A stretch of 5,863 nt of DNA, taken from Clostridia bacterium. GTDB taxonomy: Bacteria > Bacillota_A > Clostridia > Christensenellales > Aristaeellaceae. Within the stretch, counting starts at the first letter, position 1, and each line of letters begins with the position of its first letter. Location: the NCBI GenBank assembly GCA_017481185.1, contig JAFUPO010000331.1, forward strand, positions 1-5,863. Reading direction: 5' to 3'. The position numbers were made by a program, and so were the translations under genes. Below the pieces are notes generated by a model, which searched no databases, was not told the origin of the DNA, and saw only the letters and a program-made list of their open reading frames with translations. Positions 1-5,109 of the stretch are shown in pieces.

Positions 1-985
1 GGGGCCTGTGCCAGTCCATATCCACCACATTTTCTTCGTAGAGGTGAAGGTACAATTTGGGCACATCCCATACGCCATAGCGCTCACGCAGATCCTGATA
101 GCTGCCCGGATCCGCCGCCCGCTCCAGGGCCCTAACGGCTGCCTCCGCCGTAACCTTATGGGCCCCATGGCCATATTCGCCGTTCAGGTCGTGGGTAACC
201 ACCACCTCCGGCTTGTACTGGCGATACATTTGGGCCAGCAGCTTTACAGACCGATCCTCGCCCCAGATTTGGTACATCTTTTTGCGGCTAAGGGTAAAGC
301 TGTCTTTCAAAGCGCCGATGTCTGGATAATTTTTAACCCCGCACAGCCACATAGCGTCTAAAAGCTCCAGGCGGCGATAGGGCATGGAGCGGGTCATGCA
401 GGCCACCTGCACGTTTTTTTGCATTTCACCCGCATAGTAGGGGATGGTGCCGCCCATGAACAGCACCTCATCGTCTGGATGGGCGAACACCACCAGCAGA
501 TCTGCCTTCTCAGCCGGAGGCTGCCATTTCTGCACCCATAGTGGAACCTCGCCCTCCCCAAAGATGCGGATTTCCGCAATGCTCATACGGGATTTTACAC
601 CCTTGCCAGGGCTTAAACGAAACTTGGCAGCTCCCTTGGGCAGCTGAATATACTCTGCCAAGTAGCTGCCCGAAGCCTGCGTTAGCTGCGCCCAGCCCTC
701 CCCCTCCGGCACCAGCACCTGGGTGGGAACGGCGCGATCATACCATTGGATGTAAAGGCTGTGGGCCTCCTTTCCCTCGGGCAGGGTTATCGTTAGCTTG
801 CCGGCTGCGCCGCCCTGAGATTTCCAATGGCTCTTATATTTGTTGTCATAAAGGTTTCGCAGCTCCTTCCCATTGGAGGTGCCCCGAAAAACGCATTGCT
901 CCGTCAGATCCTGCGCCTGTTGGGCCAGGGCTGCGCCGCCCCAAAGCAGAAGGGCGATAAGACACATTGCAAACAGCTTTTTCAT
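1..985 (-). CDS. Secreted PIG-L family (LmbE-like) deacetylase, partial
   Basis: Translation from the ATG at 985-983 stays open for 328 residues and runs off the left edge, so the C-terminus is missing. PIG-L/LmbE enzymes are zinc-dependent hydrolases that remove acetyl groups from N-acetylglucosamine-type sugars. Residues 168-173 read AHPDDE, the family signature (by comparison with MshB: H169 and D172 zinc ligands, D171 general base). Residues 265-276 read HDLNGEYGHGAH, the second motif, with H276 the likely third zinc ligand. Residues 1-21 form a signal peptide (KK, hydrophobic stretch, ALA cleavage site), so the enzyme is exported. C8 is not a lipobox cysteine because the hydrophobic core follows it. 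Residues about 26-145 lie before the catalytic domain and look like a beta-rich discoidin (F5/8-type) module, with LYDNKYKSHWKS near its start and IAEIRIFGEG at its end; this assignment is tentative. The gene follows comF after 9 bases. The substrate cannot be told from the sequence. Confidence 0.88.
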   Translation of the reverse strand, partial: MKKLFAMCLIALLLWGGAALAQQAQDLTEQCVFRGTSNGKELRNLYDNKYKSHWKSQGGAAGKLTITLPEGKEAHSLYIQWYDRAVPTQVLVPEGEGWAQLTQASGSYLAEYIQLPKGAAKFRLSPGKGVKSRMSIAEIRIFGEGEVPLWVQKWQPPAEKADLLVVFAHPDDEVLFMGGTIPYYAGEMQKNVQVACMTRSMPYRRLELLDAMWLCGVKNYPDIGALKDSFTLSRKKMYQIWGEDRSVKLLAQMYRQYKPEVVVTHDLNGEYGHGAHKVTAEAAVRALERAADPGSYQDLRERYGVWDVPKLYLHLYEENVVDMDWHRP

Positions 986-990
986 TTTTA

Positions 991-996
991 CTTCCT
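991..996 (-). promoter_or_regulatory. Ribosome binding site of the PIG-L gene
   Basis: AGGAAG on the minus strand lies 5 bases before the ATG at 985 and overlaps the TAG stop of comF (997-995). This fixes the start and places the gene in the same transcript as comF, probably with translational coupling. Confidence 0.7.
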
Positions 997-1699
997 ATTT
1001 CTTTTTTAAACTCAAGGCTGCCGCCATAACCCACACTTGGGTTGCCCCGGCCTTTATAAGCATACGGGCACATTCTGCCACTGTTGCGCCGGTGGTCACC
1101 ACATCGTCCACCAATAGAACGTATTTGCCCCGCACGTCGCCGTCCACTTGAAAGCAGCCCCGCAGATTCCCTTTGCGCTGGCCTCGGGTAAGGCCCACCT
1201 GGCTTTTCACCTGGCGTATGCGCCTTAAGACCGGCGTTATTTCCCAGCCCATGTGAGCGGCGAAGGCTTCACACAGCTTCCGGGCCTGGTTGCCGCCCCG
1301 GCGCTTCTCCCGCCCGGGCATCATGGGCACAAAGGTCACGATGTCTGGGTCTGGGTGGCCGTTCTCCTGCCAGACCTTTGCCATGCTTTCCCCCAGAAAG
1401 GGCAGCACTTGGCCCCAGCCGCTGTATTTGAGCCTGGGCAGCGCCCGCTGAATGGGCCGGCGGTATAGATAGGGCGCGCCGATCCAGTGGATGTGCTTGG
1501 CATAGCCGCCCTTGCAAAAGAGGCACTCGTTTCCCTGCATGGGGTAGCCGCACCAGCCGCACAGGGGCTTGGGCAAAAGGATCTTCTCCAGCCGCTTGCG
1601 GCAGTCCGGGCAGAAGGGCGGGCCCTCCTTTTGAAGGCGCACCCCATCGCAGCCCATGCACCGGGCGTTGGCAGGAAACAGCCACTCCATCAGCCTCAT
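995..1699 (-). CDS. comF: ComF family protein (ComFC-like phosphoribosyltransferase fold)
   Basis: The protein has 234 residues, the usual ComF/ComFC length. The N-terminal third carries four Cys pairs (C14/C17, C30/C33, C47/C50, C59/C62), consistent with zinc binding and with the pattern in Bacillus ComFC. The rest is a type I phosphoribosyltransferase domain: LKYSG at 90-94, VPMMPGREKRRGGNQA at 124-139 (the family's VP..RE.RG.NQA segment), QVGLTRGQRKGNL at 167-179, and the PRPP-binding loop VLLVDDVVTTGAT at 194-206 with the acidic pair D198/D199. In competent bacteria ComF is a cytoplasmic protein needed for transformation. It also occurs widely in bacteria not known to be competent, so competence here is not implied. 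The ATG overlaps the recD2 stop by four bases (ATGA, 1699-1696). The upstream Shine-Dalgarno is weak (AAGG about 10 bases away), so translation probably depends on coupling to recD2. Confidence 0.93.
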   Translation of the reverse strand: MRLMEWLFPANARCMGCDGVRLQKEGPPFCPDCRKRLEKILLPKPLCGWCGYPMQGNECLFCKGGYAKHIHWIGAPYLYRRPIQRALPRLKYSGWGQVLPFLGESMAKVWQENGHPDPDIVTFVPMMPGREKRRGGNQARKLCEAFAAHMGWEITPVLRRIRQVKSQVGLTRGQRKGNLRGCFQVDGDVRGKYVLLVDDVVTTGATVAECARMLIKAGATQVWVMAAALSLKKK

Positions 1700-3915
1700 T
1701 GGATCAGCGCCTTCATTTCCTTCAAGCGCTGTGGCAGGGTGGTATAGCGCTTCATTTCATGATCGTTGCGCACCATGGCGGCGATAACCTCCTCACGACC
1801 CACCAGCACCACCAATTGCCGGGCCCGGGTAAGGGCAGTATAAAAAAGGTTGCGGGTCAACAGCATGGGCGGGCCGCCCACCACGGGCATCACCACCGCC
1901 GGAAACTCGCTGCCCTGGCTCTTATGCACCGAGAGGCAATAGGCCAGTTCCAATTCCTCCAGTTGAGCGGTCTGGTAGGTCACATACTTGTCATCATCAA
2001 AGATTACGGTCAAGGTATGCTCCTCCGGGTCCACCTCGGTGATAAAGCCTACATCGCCATTAAAGACTCCCTGACCATCGTCCCAGCCGTTGAAGATGCG
2101 CCGTTTCCATTCGATCTGGTAGTCGTTCTTCACCTGGATGACCTTATCCCCCAGGCGGAACACGGTTTCGCCATAAGTCAATGAAGGCTTGCTGGCAGCG
2201 GGCGGGTTCAGCCGCTCCTGCAAAAGCTTATTCAGGGCCCACACGCCGCAGTCGCCTTTCTTGGCCGGGGCCAGCACCTGAATGGAGCGCACCTTTTCGG
2301 CATCATCGTATTTCAAATACTTGGGCAGCCGTTGGGCCACCAAATCCACAATGGTTTGGGCTGCCTGGTTGAAGCTTGCTTGCTTTTCAAAAAAGAAATC
2401 CGTTCCCTTGCCGTTCAAAAGAGGCAGTTCCCCCTGATTGATCCGGTGGGCGTTGATCACAATGCGGCTGCCATCCTCCTGGCGGAAGATCTCCGTCAGC
2501 CGCACGGAAGGGATGCACCCGCTTTGCAGTATATCCCCCAGGGTGTTGCCTGCGCCCACGGAGGGAAGCTGATCCGCATCCCCCACGAGAATAAGCCGAG
2601 TGCCCAATTCCACCGCCCGCAAAAGGCCCCGCATGAGCAAAAGATCCACCATGGACATTTCATCCACAATGAGGCAGTCCGCCTCGATGGGATTGTTCTC
2701 ATCCCTGGCAAAGGCATCCTCGTCGCCGCCGTACTCCAGGAGGCGATGGATGGTTTTGGCCTCCACCCCGGTAGCCTCGGTCATACGCTTGGCTGCCCGG
2801 CCCGTGGGGGCGCACAAAACCACCTGCCCTTCCTGGGAAAGGAGGCGGATGATGCAGTTGATCAGCGTGGTCTTGCCCGTACCTGGGCCGCCGGTGATCA
2901 CCAATACCCCATGCTCTAACGCTGCCTGAGCAGCTGCCCGCTGCAATTCGCTCAGGGCGATGCCCTGCATTTTTTCAAACTCAGCAATCTGCCGGGCTGC
3001 CTGGCGGCGCTGGCCCTTGGGGATGGCTGCGTCCAACTCCACCAGCCGCCGGGCCACTTCCTTTTCCGCCCGGTGGTACTGGGGCAGATACACCCCGTCC
3101 TCCCCCTGGGCGCCAGGGCTCACAATAATCTCCCGGCGCAGGGCAAGGCCATCCATCTCCCGGCGGATCAAGGCCTGGGCAGCCTCAGTGATTCGGGCTG
3201 CCCGGTATTCTGCCTCCTCCCGGGGAAGATAGATATGGCCGGAGCCAGCTGCCGCATCCTTTAACACATATTTAATGGCAGACCGCAGCCGGTAAGGCGA
3301 GTCTGGCGCAATGCCCAAGCTCAGGGCGATGCGGTCAGCGGTCAAAAAACCTACCCCATCCAGGTCATCAATAAGGCGATAGGGGTTTTCACGAATCAAA
3401 ATAGCCGTCTGATCTCCATAAAGGCGGCTGATCTTTACGGCCAGATTGGGGGCGATGCCGTAAGACTGGAGAAATACCATGGCCTGACGGGTCTGGATCT
3501 GCTCATGGTAGCTTTCAGCGATCATAGCCGCCCGCTTTTTGCCGATCTTAGGCACCTCCGAAAGCCGCTCCGGGTGCTCCTCCAGAATGGTCAGGGCCTC
3601 CTGGCCAAAGTGCAGGCAAATCAGCTTGGCTGTGGCCGGGCCCACGCCCTTAATGAGCCCCGAGCCTAGATACCGCTCAATACCCAGGAGGGTGGTGGGC
3701 TTTAAGATTTCGCAGCCCTCCGCTTTCCACTGCCTGCCATATTGGGGATGCTCCACCCATTGGCCCTTAAGGATGATCTGCTCGCCGCTGGCCACCTCGG
3801 GCAAAATGCCCACCACGGTGACCCGCTCCTTCAAGGTGCGGGCCTGAAGAACCGTATAGCCGTTGTCCTCATTGCGGTAGGTGGTCTCCACCACCGTTGC
3901 CTCCAACGTGTCCAT
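1696..3915 (-). CDS. recD2: RecD2-type SF1B ATP-dependent DNA helicase
   Basis: The protein has 739 residues, normal for RecD2 (YrrC) enzymes, which unwind DNA 5' to 3' and act in repair and replication-fork maintenance without RecBC. The N-terminus (about 1-75) fits the OB-like domain. It is followed by helix-hairpin-helix segments: GLIKGVGPATAKLI at 86-99, LSEVPKIGKKRAAMI at 118-132 and DDLDGVGFLTADRIA at 183-197. The helicase motifs are intact and in order: Walker A GGPGTGKTT 342-350, motif Ia APTGRAAKRM 369-378, Walker B LIVDEMSM 415-422, motif III LVGDADQLPSVGAG 443-456, motif IV TEIFRQ 474-479, motif V SVHKSQGSEF 662-671, and motif VI YTALTRARQLVVLVG 692-706. AAAGGAGG, 7 bases upstream, supports the ATG at 3915. 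It is the first gene of the leftward operon, and comF overlaps its stop by four bases. RecD of a RecBCD complex is less likely because of the long N-terminal HhH region and the absence of recB/recC nearby. Confidence 0.96.
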   Translation of the reverse strand: MDTLEATVVETTYRNEDNGYTVLQARTLKERVTVVGILPEVASGEQIILKGQWVEHPQYGRQWKAEGCEILKPTTLLGIERYLGSGLIKGVGPATAKLICLHFGQEALTILEEHPERLSEVPKIGKKRAAMIAESYHEQIQTRQAMVFLQSYGIAPNLAVKISRLYGDQTAILIRENPYRLIDDLDGVGFLTADRIALSLGIAPDSPYRLRSAIKYVLKDAAAGSGHIYLPREEAEYRAARITEAAQALIRREMDGLALRREIIVSPGAQGEDGVYLPQYHRAEKEVARRLVELDAAIPKGQRRQAARQIAEFEKMQGIALSELQRAAAQAALEHGVLVITGGPGTGKTTLINCIIRLLSQEGQVVLCAPTGRAAKRMTEATGVEAKTIHRLLEYGGDEDAFARDENNPIEADCLIVDEMSMVDLLLMRGLLRAVELGTRLILVGDADQLPSVGAGNTLGDILQSGCIPSVRLTEIFRQEDGSRIVINAHRINQGELPLLNGKGTDFFFEKQASFNQAAQTIVDLVAQRLPKYLKYDDAEKVRSIQVLAPAKKGDCGVWALNKLLQERLNPPAASKPSLTYGETVFRLGDKVIQVKNDYQIEWKRRIFNGWDDGQGVFNGDVGFITEVDPEEHTLTVIFDDDKYVTYQTAQLEELELAYCLSVHKSQGSEFPAVVMPVVGGPPMLLTRNLFYTALTRARQLVVLVGREEVIAAMVRNDHEMKRYTTLPQRLKEMKALIQ

Positions 3916-3922
3916 TTACCCG

Positions 3923-3930
3923 CCTCCTTT
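3923..3930 (-). promoter_or_regulatory. Ribosome binding site of recD2
   Basis: AAAGGAGG on the minus strand is a near-perfect Shine-Dalgarno sequence, 7 bases from the ATG at 3915-3913. Confidence 0.85.
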
Positions 3931-3943
3931 GGGTTGATGCTTC

Positions 3944-3952
3944 ATTATAGCA
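3944..3952 (-). promoter_or_regulatory. Extended -10 promoter for recD2-comF-PIG-L
   Basis: The minus strand reads TGCTATAAT, a perfect TATAAT preceded by the extended -10 TGn. No good -35 is visible at 16-18 bases upstream, where the sequence is CTCTTTT/TCCTCT-like, which is typical of extended -10 promoters. Transcription would start near 3937, giving a leader of about 20 bases just long enough to hold the recD2 ribosome binding site. Confidence 0.7.
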
Positions 3953-3994
3953 TACCCGCCGCCAAAAGAGGAGAGCTTTTTCCGCCCTGCGGTC

Positions 3995-4023
3995 TTGCAT
4001 TTTGGGGGTCTTTGGGGTATACT
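3995..4023 (+). promoter_or_regulatory. Sigma-70/SigA type promoter for the HPr-like gene
   Basis: TTGCAT (3995-4000) and TATACT (4018-4023) are separated by exactly 17 bases, each close to the housekeeping consensus. The expected start of transcription is near 4030, about 27 bases before the chosen ATG at 4057. The spacer contains TTTGGGG twice (4001-4007 and 4011-4017), 10 bases apart. Confidence 0.72.
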
Positions 4024-4040
4024 GAATCCGTATGAATGAG

Positions 4041-4046
4041 AGGGGG
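4041..4046 (+). promoter_or_regulatory. Ribosome binding site of the HPr-like gene
   Basis: AGGGGG lies 10 bases before the ATG at 4057. It decides the start: the in-frame ATG at 4036 lies before this site, within a few bases of the predicted transcript 5' end, and has no Shine-Dalgarno of its own. Confidence 0.6.
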
Positions 4047-4056
4047 TCTTCAAGCA

Positions 4057-4284
4057 ATGAAGTCCGTAAACATCAAGCTCAGTCTGGCCGAAAATGTGAA
4101 GACTTTTGTCAACGTTGTGAACCGTTACCCCTACGATATGGATCTGCGGGCCGGCCGTCACGTGGTGGATGCCAAGTCCATCCTGGGCATTTTCAGCCTG
4201 GATCTGAGCAAACCCATCACCCTGGAAGTCTACTCTGACGATTGTGATGATCTGATGGCAGACATCAAGCCCTTCGTGGCTTAA
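4057..4284 (+). CDS. HPr-like protein lacking the catalytic histidine (Crh-like)
   Basis: The protein has 75 residues and aligns without gaps to Bacillus subtilis HPr as I recall that sequence, with an offset of 5. AKSILGIFSLDL (39-50) matches the HPr segment around regulatory Ser46, so S41 corresponds to Ser46. NRYPYDMDL (22-30) matches the SKYDADVNL helix-strand region. In HPr the phosphocarrier site is His15 in the context HARP. Here the equivalent position is L10, and Arg17 and Pro18 are replaced by E12 and N13. It therefore cannot carry phosphate from Enzyme I to sugar permeases in the usual way. Like Crh, it keeps only the Ser site that HPr kinase/phosphorylase can modify, so a regulatory role is possible; this is inference. 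Such His-less HPr-like proteins occur in Clostridia, often annotated simply as HPr family. The gene has its own promoter upstream and a strong terminator 22 bases after its stop, so it is probably mostly monocistronic. Confidence 0.85.
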   Translation: MKSVNIKLSLAENVKTFVNVVNRYPYDMDLRAGRHVVDAKSILGIFSLDLSKPITLEVYSDDCDDLMADIKPFVA

Positions 4285-4306
4285 GGGTTTCCCTTTACGC
4301 AATATC

Positions 4307-4337
4307 GCCCCTCAAGCAGCCGTTTGAGGGGCTTTTT
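4307..4337 (+). terminator. Rho-independent terminator after the HPr-like gene
   Basis: The inverted repeat GCCCCTCAA (4307-4315) / TTGAGGGGC (4324-4332) forms a perfect 9-bp GC-rich stem, extendable by a G-T pair at 4316/4323. The loop is about 6-8 bases, and TTTTT follows at 4333-4337 (then ATT). This is a canonical intrinsic terminator for the plus strand. The minus-strand reading lacks a comparable U-tract, and no leftward gene ends here. Confidence 0.9.
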
Positions 4338-4340
4338 ATT

Positions 4341-4347
4341 AAGGAGG
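4341..4347 (+). promoter_or_regulatory. Ribosome binding site of the DUF4364 gene
   Basis: AAGGAGG lies 6 bases before the GTG at 4354-4356 and only 8 bases after the base of the upstream terminator hairpin. It supports GTG as the start over the in-frame TTG at 4324, which is inside the hairpin, and over the ATG at 4378, which has a weaker upstream site. Confidence 0.82.
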
Positions 4348-4353
4348 CTATCC

Positions 4354-5100
4354 GTGATCGACCGCAAGGTATCGCCCATGGAGCACAAGCTGCTGATCCT
4401 TTATACCATCAAGCAGTTGGGCAGCGTTACCAACCTGCAATTATTGCAATTCATGGTAGATAACCAGTTTATGGATTATATGACCCTTCAATTGGCCCTG
4501 GGAGAAATGCTGGAAACCGGCCAGTTAGAAATGCTGCCCCACGCCCTGGGCGCCTTATATCAACTAACCCCCCAGGGGAAGGAAGCCCTTTCGATGTTTG
4601 TAAAGCGGGTGCCCTACAGCCGCCGCAAAGCAGCCCAGGAGGCAGCCCGCGCCTGGAAGCGCCGCTTTGAATTGGAGCAGCAGCTCTTGAGCGATTTTGA
4701 AAAGCGCCCTGACGGGCAATTTGACCTATCCCTTTCCCTATTAGAAAACGGCTCGCCTCAAATGCTTATTCATCTGGTGCTGCCCGCCTGGAACATGGCG
4801 GACTGCTTTGCCAGGGCCTGGCCCAAGCAGGCGCAAGCCATTTACGCCCACATCCTTCAAGCCCTGGGCGACGGCTATCAGGCCGCCCAGCGGCAGCTTT
4901 CGCAGCAAACAGGCTGCACCCTGATCCCTCAGGAGAACGGCGAAGCTCTGATGAAGCTCTTTCAGGGGGAGGATCCCATCCTGACCCTGGCCTTTCCCCT
5001 CCCCTCCGATGAAGACGTGGCCTGCCACATGGCCCAGCACTTTCAGGGGCTGGAAAAAAGCCTGTGCAACTTCATCACCGCCCAGCTTGCCAAAGCCTAA
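4354..5100 (+). CDS. DUF4364 family protein with extended C-terminus
   Basis: From the GTG start the protein has 248 residues. The N-terminal part (about 9-88) reads as a winged-helix-like region: EHKLLILYTIKQLGSVTNLQL at its start (10-30), a second helix DYMTLQLALGEMLETGQL (41-58), and the wing/turn LYQLTPQGKEAL (68-79) followed by MFVKRVPYSRR. This pattern is typical of DUF4364, a Bacillota family of unknown function suspected to bind DNA. Residues about 120-171 form the family's second, alpha/beta part, ending AIYAHILQAL. Family members are, from memory, usually about 160-180 residues, so the last 70 or so residues are extra. They look like a degenerate copy of the preceding module: LTLAFPLPSDEDVACHMAQ (210-228) resembles LIHLVLPAWNMADCFARAW (138-156). 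No signal peptide or membrane segment is seen. The gene lies 9 bases before rarA and probably shares its transcript. No independent promoter was recognised. Confidence 0.8.
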   Translation: MIDRKVSPMEHKLLILYTIKQLGSVTNLQLLQFMVDNQFMDYMTLQLALGEMLETGQLEMLPHALGALYQLTPQGKEALSMFVKRVPYSRRKAAQEAARAWKRRFELEQQLLSDFEKRPDGQFDLSLSLLENGSPQMLIHLVLPAWNMADCFARAWPKQAQAIYAHILQALGDGYQAAQRQLSQQTGCTLIPQENGEALMKLFQGEDPILTLAFPLPSDEDVACHMAQHFQGLEKSLCNFITAQLAKA

Positions 5101-5104
5101 GGAG
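5099..5104 (+). promoter_or_regulatory. Ribosome binding site of rarA
   Basis: AAGGAG overlaps the TAA stop of the DUF4364 gene and lies 5 bases before the ATG at 5110. It ties rarA translation to the upstream gene. Confidence 0.75.
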
Positions 5105-5109
5105 CGCCT

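Noticed and set aside
8..960. Plus-strand and other-frame open frames over the left end (8-361, 541-960, minus 394-579)
   Set aside because: The minus-strand frame 985 to 1 encodes a PIG-L protein with signal peptide and both catalytic motifs, which explains the region. The others are shadows.
1699..2919. Long open frames on the plus strand opposite recD2, for example 1699-2184 and 2332-2919
   Set aside because: They lie antisense to a helicase with every motif intact, have no Shine-Dalgarno, show low-complexity composition, and resemble no family. They are expected shadows in GC-rich coding DNA.
4032..4238. A 68-residue frame from ATG 4032, and the in-frame ATG at 4036 as an earlier start of the HPr-like gene
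   Set aside because: Both ATGs fall within a few bases of the predicted transcript 5' end and have no ribosome binding site, while the ATG at 4057 has AGGGGG and gives the correct HPr N-terminus. The 4032 frame is out of frame with the HPr homology and resembles nothing.
3869..4302. Minus-strand frames 4302-3916 and 4057-3869 upstream of recD2
   Set aside because: They run antisense through the HPr-like gene and both promoters, with no ribosome site or recognisable family.
4324..4353. TTG at 4324 as the start of the DUF4364 protein
   Set aside because: It lies inside the terminator stem and has no Shine-Dalgarno. GTG 4354 has AAGGAGG at ideal spacing, and homology begins after it.
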